A DNA stretch of 64,000 bases from the NCBI GenBank assembly GCA_964468345.1, contig CAYXVZ010000004.1:1-64000 (forward strand), given 5' to 3'. This DNA comes from DALYLB01 sp964468345. GTDB lineage: Bacteria > Acidobacteriota > Blastocatellia > RBC074. Positions 27,271 through 36,831 of the stretch are shown piece by piece. A program made the position numbers and the translations under genes. Below the pieces are notes generated by a model that worked only from the letters and a program-made list of their open reading frames with translations, searched no databases and was not told where the DNA came from. Within the stretch, counting starts at the first letter, position 1; every line of letters begins with the position of its first letter.

Positions 27271-29715
27271 ATGGCGAAAAAGAAGACACCAGACAACACT
27301 CTTTTCGAAGTACAACCTGAATCGAAACCGAAACGAGCGAAGAAAGCGCAGCAACCTCTGACTACCGCGCAGCAACTCGGCAGCCTGACAAAATCGGCGC
27401 GAGACACCATGCGCAAGGACAAAGGGCTAAACGGCGATCTCGACCGTTTGCCAATGCTGACGTGGATCATGTTCCTGAAATTCCTCGATGATCTGGAACA
27501 GATGCGCGAACAGGAATCGTCGATTCGGGGCGAAACATTCAAACCGGCAATCGAACCGCCCTACCGTTGGCGCGATTGGGCGGCGCGACCTGACGGCATC
27601 AACGGCGATGAATTGATCGCCTTCGTCAATAACGACGAAGCCATTCGCCCTGACGGCACACGGGGCGCGGGGTTATTCGCCTACCTTCGCGGATTGCAGG
27701 GCGCATCGGGCGGTGACCGCCGTGACGTGATCGCCACAGTGTTTAGAGGCGTCACCAATCGGATGATCAATGGCTATCTGTTGCGCGAGGTCATCAACAA
27801 AGTCAACTCCATCCATTTCACTTCATCCGAAGAGATTCACACGCTGGGCCATCTCTACGAATCCATGCTCAAAGAGATGCGTGACGCGGCGGGCGATTCA
27901 GGCGAGTTTTACACGCCACGCGCCGTCGTGCGTTTTATGGTATCGGTGATCGATCCCAAACTCGGTGAAACCCTGCTCGACCCGGCATGCGGAACGGGCG
28001 GGTTCCTGGTTGAAGCTTACACGCATCTCGAAAAACAATGCCGTACGGTCGAGGACCGCCGCAAGCTGCAACAACAGAGCCTCTTCGGCGGTGAAGCGAA
28101 GCCGTTGCCGTACTTGCTGGCGCAGATGAATCTATTGCTACACGGTCTGGAATCGCCGCGGATCGATCCCCTTAATAGCTTACGCTTCCCTCTGCGCGAA
28201 ATTGGGGACAAAGACCGCGTAGACATCATCCTGACTAATCCGCCCTTCGGTGGCGAGGAGGAACGCGGTATTCGGGGCAATTTTCCCGACGACAAACAGA
28301 CCGCGGAAACGGCCCTGCTCTTTATGCAGCTGATCATGCGAAAGCTCCGCCGGCAGCCGAAACCGGGACGCGCGGCCGTCGTCGTCCCCAACGGAATGCT
28401 TTTCGGTGACGGCGTCTCGGCGCGCATCAAGGAAGAACTACTGCGCGATTTCAACCTGCACACCATCGTACGCCTGCCGAACGGTGTCTTTGCGCCCTAT
28501 ACCAGCATCCCAACCAACCTGCTCTTTTTCGATCGTTCCGGCCCGACAGAAGAAATCTGGTTTTATGAGCAACCGCTCCCCGAAGGACGAAAAAGCTATT
28601 CGAAAACTGCTCCAATTCAATTTGATGAGTTCGCCGATTGCATGGCGTGGTGGAAGAACCGCGAAGAGAATGATCGGGCGTGGCGTATTGATTTCCGGCA
28701 GATATACAAAAAGGCGATTGCCGAAGCCACTCCGCATTGGGAAGCAGCGCAAGAAGCGACGACTCGCGCAAAACAACTAGAGAAGGAAGAGAAAGAAATT
28801 GCGGATCGAGTCTATGTTCTGCATAAGGAATTAGCTCATAACCTGCTCGTCACCGGTGACCGCCAAAGGCTATTCGATGAGTTTGAATCTCTAAAAACCA
28901 AAGGACTACAAATTCAAACTGAGGCTTTTCAACAACGAGAATTTGCCAAAGCGCAGCAGGAAAAAGGTGATGACATCTATTGGCCGATTTACAATCTTGA
29001 CATCAAAAACCCAAACTCAAAACAGGCATTTGAAAATCTATCCCCAAACCAGCTAATTGACGGCTTTCTGAATACACAGCGACAAAATGTGCATCATGCG
29101 ATAGAGATCAAGGATTTAGTGAGTTCTGTTCTTCAGCTAACGGAATGGGAAGAAGTGACTCTTGGCGATGTCCTGAACCAAGTTGAGGATGTGCATAACG
29201 TAGTGTCGGATGTTGTTTATCCAAATTTCGGAATATATAGCTTTGGGCGTGGCCTCTTCAAAAAAGCGCCCATCTATGGTTTTTCAACGAGTGCACAAAG
29301 GCTTTATCGAGTTCGAGCTGGGCAGTTCATTTACAGCAGACTCTTTGCATTTGAAGGTGCTTATGGTTGGGTATCTGATGAATTTGATGAGCATTTCGTA
29401 TCTGGTGAATATCCAACTTTCGACTGTGATCCCAAAAGATTGAAAGCAGAATATCTTTACGCGTATTTCAGATCTCCGGCTGTATGGAAAAAAGTTGCAA
29501 TGGGTAGTAAAGGCTTAGGCGATCGCAGACAAAGGGTAAAGGCTGAACAATTTCTTCGCCATCGAGCACCGCTCCCTTCTATCGAATGGCAGGAGGAAAT
29601 TTGTTCCATTCTTGGAAAGATAGAAGCGTTGAAAAACCTGCAGGTGGAAACTAATGCACGACTTAATGCTATCTTACCCTCGATCTTCGACAAAGCCTTC
29701 ACAGAGAAGTTGTAA
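27271..29715 (+). CDS. hsdM: Fused type I methylase and specificity subunit
   Basis: An 814-residue protein. Residues 30-480 are an HsdM methyltransferase: the N-terminal helical region, then DPACGTGGF (SAM-binding) and TNPPFGG (catalytic NPPF). A long helical linker follows (about 490-610). The last 190 residues resemble a single HsdS target-recognition domain (WEEVTLGDVLNQV start, LPSIEWQEEI near the end and a closing helix). HsdM is usually about 500 residues and HsdS is a separate two-TRD protein, so this is an M-S fusion with one TRD. Two such chains could make the bipartite site. Confidence 0.88.
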   Translation: MAKKKTPDNTLFEVQPESKPKRAKKAQQPLTTAQQLGSLTKSARDTMRKDKGLNGDLDRLPMLTWIMFLKFLDDLEQMREQESSIRGETFKPAIEPPYRWRDWAARPDGINGDELIAFVNNDEAIRPDGTRGAGLFAYLRGLQGASGGDRRDVIATVFRGVTNRMINGYLLREVINKVNSIHFTSSEEIHTLGHLYESMLKEMRDAAGDSGEFYTPRAVVRFMVSVIDPKLGETLLDPACGTGGFLVEAYTHLEKQCRTVEDRRKLQQQSLFGGEAKPLPYLLAQMNLLLHGLESPRIDPLNSLRFPLREIGDKDRVDIILTNPPFGGEEERGIRGNFPDDKQTAETALLFMQLIMRKLRRQPKPGRAAVVVPNGMLFGDGVSARIKEELLRDFNLHTIVRLPNGVFAPYTSIPTNLLFFDRSGPTEEIWFYEQPLPEGRKSYSKTAPIQFDEFADCMAWWKNREENDRAWRIDFRQIYKKAIAEATPHWEAAQEATTRAKQLEKEEKEIADRVYVLHKELAHNLLVTGDRQRLFDEFESLKTKGLQIQTEAFQQREFAKAQQEKGDDIYWPIYNLDIKNPNSKQAFENLSPNQLIDGFLNTQRQNVHHAIEIKDLVSSVLQLTEWEEVTLGDVLNQVEDVHNVVSDVVYPNFGIYSFGRGLFKKAPIYGFSTSAQRLYRVRAGQFIYSRLFAFEGAYGWVSDEFDEHFVSGEYPTFDCDPKRLKAEYLYAYFRSPAVWKKVAMGSKGLGDRRQRVKAEQFLRHRAPLPSIEWQEEICSILGKIEALKNLQVETNARLNAILPSIFDKAFTEKL

Positions 29716-29721
29716 GGATAG

Positions 29722-30099
29722 TCAACTGGAAGCGCCTTCTGCGTCGAGCTTTTCCAGCCAGTAGAATACGGTCTTCGCATCCTTTAGAGCCGCCGCGACC
29801 GAGTCGGAAAGATTTCTGATTTCATCTTCATAATCCGAGTGTCGACGAGCGTTCTTCAGCCGATTGCCATTTTGGTAAATGGCCGCATAAGTCTTCCCTT
29901 TTTTCTGGAAGGATTCCCAGACAATCTTGTGCGAGTCTTCGGAGAATGAAATCTGAGTGCCCTGATTTTTGAGGTGATTGCGAGCGGAACAAAACGCCGC
30001 GTAGTACGCCCGGCTAACAGCAGATCGGCGAGCGGATTCCTCGCTGCGAAGGGATAATTCCTCAGCAAGGCTGAGATAATCTTTCCAATCAAACGCCAT
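29722..30099 (-). CDS. HEPN-domain protein
   Basis: A 125-residue helical protein with the HEPN pattern: RRSAVSRAYYAAFCSARNHL near residue 25 and NRLKNARRHSDYEDEI near residue 85, where HEPN RNases carry their Arg/His site. The start ATG overlaps the upstream gene's stop (TAATG). HEPN proteins are common RNase toxins or accessory proteins in defence and toxin-antitoxin systems. It is the third gene of a leftward operon and converges on the restriction operon with a six-base gap. Confidence 0.78.
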   Translation of the reverse strand: MAFDWKDYLSLAEELSLRSEESARRSAVSRAYYAAFCSARNHLKNQGTQISFSEDSHKIVWESFQKKGKTYAAIYQNGNRLKNARRHSDYEDEIRNLSDSVAAALKDAKTVFYWLEKLDAEGASS

Positions 30100-30536
30100 T
30101 AGATGAATTCCACATCGATGATAAGCTGTCCCTGTCCACGTTCCGATGCTTCGAGCCACCACTCGTCGTCGAGTTGATCGCGCAGCGCCAGCGCTTCTTC
30201 GACCGGCAGGGCCGTCAATACGAAAGCGAAGAGCTTGCAGTCGCCGTCTTCCGGGTCGCGTACGACTTCCAGTGCGATTTGTGAATCCTGTCCGAAACAG
30301 TTTTTCACTTTCGCTAAGGCTTCGAGCAACAGATTGACTAGGTAGATATGATTTCGCAGAAAGGTCTCGACCTGATTATGGTCTCTGAATTGGTAGAGCT
30401 TATCCAAACAATTGATCAGAGATTCTATTCTGGTCAAATTCGTGAATGAGATGCTGCCGCAAAAATCGCTCGGGATTTGATGAGCGTACCGCACGGCGGG
30501 CCGAAGAGCAGAAGTTGTATGGCTGGTGACAAACAT
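30099..30536 (-). CDS. Hypothetical middle protein of the TIGR04255-HEPN operon
   Basis: A 145-residue protein without membrane segment. The C-terminal part (ALALRDQLDDEWWLE, then QLIIDVEFI) is acidic. No known domain is recognised. It follows the TIGR04255 gene by three bases and overlaps the HEPN gene start by one base. The tight spacing means the three proteins act together. Confidence 0.7.
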   Translation of the reverse strand: MFVTSHTTSALRPAVRYAHQIPSDFCGSISFTNLTRIESLINCLDKLYQFRDHNQVETFLRNHIYLVNLLLEALAKVKNCFGQDSQIALEVVRDPEDGDCKLFAFVLTALPVEEALALRDQLDDEWWLEASERGQGQLIIDVEFI

Positions 30537-30539
30537 TCT

Positions 30540-31280
30540 TTATTGAATCTCCTCAAAAATGTCTCGCAGTGAATCTCTTATAACACCCTCAAAAGCCTTT
30601 TCAACATTGGTGTGTGCTTCTTCGAGCCAGTCAAAAACCTGTTCAAAGCTCACCGCGCCCGAAAGACCGAAAAAATAATCCAGATCGAGGATGACAGCCA
30701 ATGAATTTGGTGAATTGGCGATGCCACTGGTCAATTGCAAATTCAGTATATCACGCCCATTAATAAAGGGAATTTGAAACATGAGACCAAACGGGCCATG
30801 ACCTTGTGTCAGTTGCCAGTTCAATGCCGGGAAGACATTCAGATATTCGCTCAGACTGATTTGATTGCCCGGTATTTCGATCTGATTGATGTAGCGCAAT
30901 CCGGTTCTATGCAATCCACTGGGTTGGGCCACTCTTTTATAAGCATCAAATCCCTGCTTGATGAGCGGCAGAAAATCTTCCCAGGTGGGATAGGGGGCCA
31001 GGTGGCTGACTGCGATTCGATCGACATCAATGAGCAAAAGCGCCTTTTCATCTTCTCTCAATACTTGCAAAACGTCTGATTGTTGTAGGAATTGCTGGCT
31101 GCCTTGTGGAGCAACGGTAAAGGAAGATTGAAAGGATGTGACCGGACGCTTTTTTGGAAAGGTTCCCTGCAGTATTTCGTGAATCTGTTCCGGGAAAGAC
31201 TTCTCCCATGCCATTCCGGGCTGAAATCGGAATTCGCAGACGGCCTCGATGATGGGCGATTTTCTGTACTTTTTGCTCAT
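30540..31280 (-). CDS. TIGR04255 family protein
   Basis: A 246-residue protein with the family's N-terminal pattern (KSPIIEAVCEFRF), a central RTGLRYINQIEIPG segment, and a helical tail. TIGR04255 proteins are sporadically distributed with no settled function. It is the first gene of a three-gene leftward operon with an unknown protein and a HEPN protein. Confidence 0.8.
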   Translation of the reverse strand: MSKKYRKSPIIEAVCEFRFQPGMAWEKSFPEQIHEILQGTFPKKRPVTSFQSSFTVAPQGSQQFLQQSDVLQVLREDEKALLLIDVDRIAVSHLAPYPTWEDFLPLIKQGFDAYKRVAQPSGLHRTGLRYINQIEIPGNQISLSEYLNVFPALNWQLTQGHGPFGLMFQIPFINGRDILNLQLTSGIANSPNSLAVILDLDYFFGLSGAVSFEQVFDWLEEAHTNVEKAFEGVIRDSLRDIFEEIQ

Positions 31281-31344
31281 TGGATTGCCGTATTTATCAG
31301 GGTTTCACCGGGTAAGGTACGCTTTTTACGTCACGGCAGCAAGC

Positions 31345-31373
31345 ATAATTGTGCTTTTGATATGCGAATTCAA
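31345..31373 (-). promoter_or_regulatory. Candidate promoter of the TIGR04255 operon
   Basis: On the minus strand TTGAAT (31368-31373) and AATTAT (31345-31350) have an exact 17-base spacer. It lies about 65 bases before the start codon. Both boxes match the consensus at four of six positions. Confidence 0.4.
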
Positions 31374-31918
31374 CGATATGACAGGCCATGACCGGTGATG
31401 GCACGTGCCGGCATTTCCGCCATTCCCAATGTCGCCAATTGATCCGGACGCGGAATTACGGGCAACCGGTCGATCGTTGCGTCGTCAATGGCGCCCCCTT
31501 TCCACGCACGAAACCAATCGGGAGTCAGGACGAGAAAGAAAGACGTCGCATACTGCCGCCGTGGCCCCAGCGGCAGTGCCCAAATCGCGCACTGGTCATC
31601 CTTCACCCGCGTGTAAAAGTAATAATAATTCTTCGTCCGCGCCTGTCGGCCATTCTTGCCGTAGTCCGGAGTCGGCTTTGTTTGCCAGAGCACATTGTTG
31701 ATTTCATTGAAACTGTTCGGGAAACGACCTGTCTTCGCATGAAAAAAACGCAGGTCTTTCGTCAGCTTCTCAATCTGCGGCTGCGGCATGTTTACTTGTG
31801 AGTCCCGAAAGAGCGAATAGAGGCGCCAGCCGTATCCGCCCAAAAAAGTGACAGTGCCGAGAGCAATAAGCAGGTGCGAGGCTTTCAGCTTGCCGAGTTT
31901 GATTCTTGGTTTCGTCAT
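31370..31918 (-). CDS. Pseudopilin-like membrane protein at the end of the transfer arm
   Basis: A 182-residue protein with one N-terminal membrane segment (SHLLIALGTVTFLGGYGWRL), followed by LRFFHAKTGRFPNSFNEINNVL, a pattern like the GspG-type pseudopilins (helix then GRFP). No clear prepilin peptidase site is seen. It starts four bases after the VirD4 stop in the same direction. The longer frame to 32092 would overlap VirD4 and is unlikely. It may be an extra component of the transfer channel. Confidence 0.65.
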   Translation of the reverse strand: MTKPRIKLGKLKASHLLIALGTVTFLGGYGWRLYSLFRDSQVNMPQPQIEKLTKDLRFFHAKTGRFPNSFNEINNVLWQTKPTPDYGKNGRQARTKNYYYFYTRVKDDQCAIWALPLGPRRQYATSFFLVLTPDWFRAWKGGAIDDATIDRLPVIPRPDQLATLGMAEMPARAITGHGLSYR

Positions 31919-31922
31919 TGAC

Positions 31923-33863
31923 TCACCGCCCCCTCTCGTCGGAATCGAAAAGCTCCGGATCACCTGCCGCCGGATCGTATTCCGGTTCGTAGGTAAGTTT
32001 CCCCGCCGGCGCATCATTGTGAGCCTGGTCCCATTGCGATGCGATCTGTTTCTCCGGTTCCTCCCGTCGCATCTCGATCGGCGGAGGCGCAATCACGAGC
32101 GATTGCGGAACCGGCGCTTCCAACAATGTCGAACGAGTCGCTTGATTGAATCGCTTCTCTCGATAGCAGAGCGGCGGCGATTTGAGCTTGGCATATTTCG
32201 GGAAGCTCAATCGCAAGGGCGGCGCGTTGCTGATCACGGCGACAGCCTGCTTGTATTTCAGCATCTGCCGAATTTCGCCCGCGTCCATCAATGGACGACC
32301 GACCTCGCTCGATCGCTCGGAGTCGAACTCATCGCCGCGACGCACGTCCACCGATGTTGATTGCAAGACCGTCGTCGTTCCCAATCGCTTTGAAGCGTAT
32401 TCCGCCGTGCGTTGATCCACGCCGGGCAGAAAGATCATCGCGCCGACGGAGCCGAGCACCGCGTCGCCGCCGTCCGCCCCATACTGGTGATACAACTGCG
32501 CAATATTCTGGTAGCCGAGCGCGTAGGTCATTTTTCTTCCACGGCCCACGCCGAGCGCCGCCGGCAGGTCGGGGATATGAATGTTGCCGATCTCGTCAAG
32601 GTTGAAAAGCACGGGCGCGGAGGTTTCATTCAACTCGCCGTTTCGCAGGCAATCGTTGACGAGGCCAATGAATGTCGAGAGGATGCGCTTGTATCGTTCC
32701 GCATCGCCCTCCGGCACAATCAAAAAGATCGCCGTTCCCGGTTTCCGCAGCTCACTGAAATTCACGAAGCGGACGCCGCGCGCGGCCATTGCAGGCGTGA
32801 CGGGCGAGGCGATCGCCATCATGTTCGGCGTCGAAAAATCAGCGCAGGTGACGCCGAGACCAATCAGCACGCCCGCCTGCAGTTTCGGCTCGACCTTGCT
32901 GAACATCCCCCAGTAAAGCGGAACTTTCGGATCGCGCGATTGCATCATCAGCTCGTTTAGTTGCTGAAGAGATTGCGTGGAGATCAGTTCCTGGATCATG
33001 TGCGGCGCGGGCCGTTCGTGGAGCTGCGGCAATTGCAACAGGATTGCCGTCAACGCGGCCTTCTCCGCCTCTTTCCAAAACGGATCAGCGGTCGAGCGTC
33101 TCACCTGTTCGGAATCCAAAATCATCGAGGCAACCTTATGCGCATATTCGGCGTTGTCCTTGCAATCCGGCACGAAGTTCCAATGGTCGGTCCGTTCGGG
33201 CGTTTGGAAGTCAACGCGATAGACATTTCGGAAAAGATGCGCCGTCTGGTCATACAGCTCCCCTTTTGGATCAAGCACGATCGTCGAGCCGGAACCGGCC
33301 CATGCGCGTTGCCACGTGATGAAAAAGGTGGATGATTTACCTGAACGCGGCGGCCCGAACATCGCCAAGTGGCATGTGGAATGCTCCGGGCCAAGTATGA
33401 CATCGTACTCCCGGCCGAATCCGCCGAGCAGCAGCGTGAATGGCGGCAGGTCGTCCTCTTTTCGTTTCGCGAGGTGCAAATCCCGCAGGACGCGCGCGTC
33501 GGCCCAACGCGCCGAGCCATGCGTCACGCGCTGGTTGTATTGGTAAAATGGGAGCCAGAGTTGCGTCGCCTCCAAGAAACCGATCAGCACTGAAATGATT
33601 CCCAGACAATGCGCGCCGATCTCCAGCCAGATGCTGATCGCAAACCATTGCGCTCCCTGGACGAAAAGAAAAGCGGAGACGAAGCCGCAACAGATGAGGA
33701 CAATGCTTTCGCCGCAAACCCCGAAAAGGTTTAACGCAGCCTGATAGGCAGGCAGATGCTGTGCAGTCGCCGGTCGCGGTATCTGATATTCGGCGTCGAA
33801 TTCCTGGCATCGCTGTTGCAAGGATTTCGTCCACCATCCCGGATTATTTGTTGCTTGTCTCAT
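31923..33863 (-). CDS. virD4: VirD4/TraG-type coupling ATPase
   Basis: A 646-residue protein with two N-terminal membrane segments (about residues 45-100), Walker A GPPRSGKSS near residue 168, and Walker B VLFNLDEIGN near 425. It links the relaxosome to the secretion channel and powers DNA transfer. GGAG lies eight bases before the chosen ATG; an upstream in-frame ATG overlaps the previous gene's stop (ATGA). The C-terminal 100 residues are Pro-rich and Glu-rich and likely disordered. Confidence 0.92.
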   Translation of the reverse strand: MRQATNNPGWWTKSLQQRCQEFDAEYQIPRPATAQHLPAYQAALNLFGVCGESIVLICCGFVSAFLFVQGAQWFAISIWLEIGAHCLGIISVLIGFLEATQLWLPFYQYNQRVTHGSARWADARVLRDLHLAKRKEDDLPPFTLLLGGFGREYDVILGPEHSTCHLAMFGPPRSGKSSTFFITWQRAWAGSGSTIVLDPKGELYDQTAHLFRNVYRVDFQTPERTDHWNFVPDCKDNAEYAHKVASMILDSEQVRRSTADPFWKEAEKAALTAILLQLPQLHERPAPHMIQELISTQSLQQLNELMMQSRDPKVPLYWGMFSKVEPKLQAGVLIGLGVTCADFSTPNMMAIASPVTPAMAARGVRFVNFSELRKPGTAIFLIVPEGDAERYKRILSTFIGLVNDCLRNGELNETSAPVLFNLDEIGNIHIPDLPAALGVGRGRKMTYALGYQNIAQLYHQYGADGGDAVLGSVGAMIFLPGVDQRTAEYASKRLGTTTVLQSTSVDVRRGDEFDSERSSEVGRPLMDAGEIRQMLKYKQAVAVISNAPPLRLSFPKYAKLKSPPLCYREKRFNQATRSTLLEAPVPQSLVIAPPPIEMRREEPEKQIASQWDQAHNDAPAGKLTYEPEYDPAAGDPELFDSDERGR

Positions 33864-33877
33864 ATTGCCAACTCCAT

Positions 33878-34561
33878 TCATTTATTGAGTTCGTCGACTT
33901 CTTCTGGCGCGAGTGGTCGCTCGCGCAAGGCTTCGACGCTCCAGCCGAGCGCCGCCACCTCGGGCAACGGCTTGAAGGGCTCGGGCAACACAACGCCCGC
34001 GGAGCTTTTAGCAATTAACAGCGCCGCGCCTGAATGGTCGTCGCCGGTCGCGTCCAGTCGCGCGATCACTGCCGGGCCGTCCAATCGTTCGCGTCCGATC
34101 GAGACGACCTCGATACCCAGCGGCTGCAGACGGTATCGCAGGTAAAGTGTCGCGCGCGCCGAGACAAGCGCACCGTTCGTTGCAGAATGGGTGATGCCTG
34201 GCGGATATAGATTTCGCTGCGACATCAATCGCAGCAGCGCATCGGCTGTCGCCGGCGTGCGATTGTTCATTTGTTCCGTGACGGACAGGACGGTCAACCC
34301 CATCAACAAGCCTGTGGCTTCGCGGATGCGTGCAGCAAGCCGCGCGACCTCGCCATCAGGAAGATTGGCCGCTATTGGCGAAGCGGGCGCGGCTGTCGCG
34401 TTGTTCGCGGCAAGCGGCGCGGCAATTTCCACCCGAGCACTGACGCGATACCGTCGCGCATTGAGCCAGCCGATGAACATTGTTCCTGCGATCAGAAGGA
34501 CGACGGTCCCGAAAGCAATGAATGCTGGGGACAACCTCCGAAGCCTCTTTTCCGGTTTCAT
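33878..34561 (-). CDS. Hypothetical membrane-anchored protein of the transfer operon
   Basis: A 227-residue protein with a basic N terminus and one membrane segment (AFIAFGTVVLLIAGTMFIGWL). The periplasmic part has an Ala-rich linker and a mixed domain. It lies between the MoxR-like ATPase and VirD4 genes, sharing overlaps. I do not recognise a family; it may be a pilot or scaffold specific to this system. Confidence 0.7.
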   Translation of the reverse strand: MKPEKRLRRLSPAFIAFGTVVLLIAGTMFIGWLNARRYRVSARVEIAAPLAANNATAAPASPIAANLPDGEVARLAARIREATGLLMGLTVLSVTEQMNNRTPATADALLRLMSQRNLYPPGITHSATNGALVSARATLYLRYRLQPLGIEVVSIGRERLDGPAVIARLDATGDDHSGAALLIAKSSAGVVLPEPFKPLPEVAALGWSVEALRERPLAPEEVDELNK

Positions 34562-34572
34562 CTTGCGCTCTC

Positions 34573-35562
34573 CTATAGTTCTTCAATCCAGGAATCAACT
34601 GCCGCATCCGGTGTTTCCATGACCAATTCGACGCGAGCAAGCGATTTGCGCAGGTTTTCCAAATCGAGCCGCCGCTTGGCCAGAAAGCAGAGATGCGATT
34701 CGATGAGCGTGACGTTGAGATCCTGATGGTTAGCCAGAACCAGCGCCCGCATCAAGGCGATGGATTCGCGCAATCCGGGCTTGTCTAGAATGCCGGGCAG
34801 GCCGCGGATCGCGTTGATGAGTTTGACCATCTTGACCAGCAACAGGCGCGATGCCTGTGGGCAACGGGCTTTCAGAATGCGAGCTTCTTCGCGTGGCGTG
34901 GGGGAGGTAAGCCAGCTATACAGACAGCGCGAGCGCATGGGCGACGACAAATCGTGCCGCTGATCATTCGAAAGCAGAATCACAATGGGCCAACGCGACT
35001 GGTCACGAACGCCGATTTCGCCAAAGCGCGGGACATGCGCGTACCCTCGAGCGAAAAGCTGCAACAAGGTGTCCTCGATTTTCTCGCTGATTTTGTCGAA
35101 CTCATCGCAAATCAGGATCGGGACGGCATCGCCTGTCGCCGCGCATTCATAAGCCGCAAGCGCCTCACCGAATTTCAGGAATTCGCGGGTCCACTGGCCC
35201 GCGCGAGCTTCTTCAAAACTAAGGCCCATGGCGATTGCCTGCCGAACCCATTGCGTTTGCGCCTCGCGATCCCAGTCATAAAGCACATCGGCGAGAGACA
35301 ACCCTTCCATCCCTTGCAGATAAAAGACCGGCAGATTGCACGCTTCGGCCAGGGCTTCTGCGAGAGCGGTCTTCCCGCCGCCGCGCGGCCCCTCGATCAG
35401 CCACGGCAAGCCGCTTTTGAGAACGTGCGCGAGGTCGCGCAACATCGAGGGTTGAATGACATATCCTGTCGCACGCAGCAGGTCGGCCAGCGCCGCCGTT
35501 CCGCGCTCGATGAGCAACGTTCGTGGATTGGTGGGCAGGAGATCGAGATTGTTCGGTTGCAT
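34573..35562 (-). CDS. MoxR-type AAA+ ATPase
   Basis: A 329-residue AAA+ protein: Walker A IEGPRGGGKTAL near residue 55, Walker B ILICDEFDKI near 145, then sensor 1 (VILLSNDQ) and an arginine-finger region. The MoxR group acts as chaperone-type ATPases that remodel complexes. The ATG is chosen; a TTG lies ten codons earlier. The gene replaces the position where VirB11/TrbB might be expected, but its sequence is not of that family. Confidence 0.82.
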   Translation of the reverse strand: MQPNNLDLLPTNPRTLLIERGTAALADLLRATGYVIQPSMLRDLAHVLKSGLPWLIEGPRGGGKTALAEALAEACNLPVFYLQGMEGLSLADVLYDWDREAQTQWVRQAIAMGLSFEEARAGQWTREFLKFGEALAAYECAATGDAVPILICDEFDKISEKIEDTLLQLFARGYAHVPRFGEIGVRDQSRWPIVILLSNDQRHDLSSPMRSRCLYSWLTSPTPREEARILKARCPQASRLLLVKMVKLINAIRGLPGILDKPGLRESIALMRALVLANHQDLNVTLIESHLCFLAKRRLDLENLRKSLARVELVMETPDAAVDSWIEEL

Positions 35563-35572
35563 TGAGGTTATT

Positions 35573-35638
35573 TCACTTTCGTTCGGACTCAATCTCTTTG
35601 AGCACTAGCTCCGCGATCTGACGCAGTTCCGCCGTCAT
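35573..35638 (-). CDS. Possible 21-residue open frame
   Basis: A 21-codon frame (MTAELRQIAELVLKEIESERK) whose ATG overlaps the VirB10 stop by four bases (ATGA) and which ends 11 bases before the AAA+ start. It forms a charged helix. It may be a translation-coupling leader rather than a functional protein. Confidence 0.3.
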   Translation of the reverse strand: MTAELRQIAELVLKEIESERK

Positions 35639-36831
35639 TTTGTGTATGCCGCGCGGATGCGCGCCGGATCGGCGAATGTCATCAGTTCGGCCAGCTCAGG
35701 ATCTGCAAAATCGCTCTTACTCTCAGCCAGCGGCGAATGAACATCTGCCGCATCGGGCAGCGTCGTCACCATCACGAAGCCGACCGCCCCGGCGGGGACT
35801 TCGATAAACGAGCGATTGCCATCGGATTGCGAGGGCGTGGGGCGGACTGCGCCATAGGGATCGGTCGCGATAATGACGGACGAAGCGCCACGATTGAGGA
35901 TGCCCGTGGCAATCTGGACGCCGGCCTGCGCGGCGCGATCGAGCACACGCGCCCAGGCCGAAGAGACGCGACGCGTTTTGCCGCGCAGGCCCGCGCCGCC
36001 GTCATCGCCGAGCGCTTCGCCTTCGATTTTCACAAGCCGTTCCGTTGCGGGGTCGATGAAGCCTTTGATCTGCACGTACGCCCGATCAGCGAGGCCGCCT
36101 GTGACGTTACCGATAAAAACCGTCCCGCGCCGCATCTCCCAGGTCTCGGTCTTCAGGTCGCGCGTCAATTCAAAGCGCGCCAGTGATCCCGTACGTAATG
36201 TGTAGAGCCCGCCCATCAACCGTACGGGCAGCATTGCGCCGAACGACGGAAGGTTCGCGCCTTGTTTCAACAGTATTGGTTTGGTCCCTTCAGTGCCGAC
36301 TGGCTTGGTTTGGTTTTCTGTTGCGAGCGGCAAGGATTTCGGGGTTGCGGCGAATCGGACGGATTGCGTGGTTGTCAACCCGATCGCGGGTTTCTCCGTA
36401 CCATTCGCGGCCGGCGGCATTGCGCCTCTCGCCACTGGCGTCGGGCTGGCGATCGCTTCCGGCGGCGGTGCGAGCGTGGCGGCGATTCCCTGCTCGATCG
36501 GCGGCGAGACTCGTTCCCCGCTTGTCGGTGAAATCGGCGTTGGTGATGGCGCAGCGAGCGAATCGCGGATCGAATCGAAGGCTGCTCTTTGAATATCTGC
36601 TCCGCTTGAAGGCTGTTCCGGCAATCGCTTGTTCGCCTTCAAATCGATCCGGTTGCCCCGAAGCAGCACATACCCACCGACAGAAGTGAGGGTCACCAGC
36701 GAGAACACACCTAAAACTGCAATGACCTTCTTTTTCCGATTACGCCTCGAAGCATGCTCCGTGGGAAGCGCAACGTCTTCATCCGCATCCCCCATTTTCA
36801 CCTGGGCTTCATCTCTTGCTTGTTCTTCCAT
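35635..36831 (-). CDS. virB10: VirB10/TrbI-like channel protein
   Basis: A 398-residue protein with an N-terminal cytosolic stretch, one membrane segment (VIAVLGVFSLVTLTSVGGYVLL), a Pro-rich linker and a C-terminal beta-rich VirB10 domain (TLRTGSLARFELTRDLKTE, RRGTVFIGNVTGG). VirB10 spans inner and outer membranes and gates the channel. It overlaps the VirB9 gene end by 23 bases. Confidence 0.83.
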   Translation of the reverse strand: MEEQARDEAQVKMGDADEDVALPTEHASRRNRKKKVIAVLGVFSLVTLTSVGGYVLLRGNRIDLKANKRLPEQPSSGADIQRAAFDSIRDSLAAPSPTPISPTSGERVSPPIEQGIAATLAPPPEAIASPTPVARGAMPPAANGTEKPAIGLTTTQSVRFAATPKSLPLATENQTKPVGTEGTKPILLKQGANLPSFGAMLPVRLMGGLYTLRTGSLARFELTRDLKTETWEMRRGTVFIGNVTGGLADRAYVQIKGFIDPATERLVKIEGEALGDDGGAGLRGKTRRVSSAWARVLDRAAQAGVQIATGILNRGASSVIIATDPYGAVRPTPSQSDGNRSFIEVPAGAVGFVMVTTLPDAADVHSPLAESKSDFADPELAELMTFADPARIRAAYTK

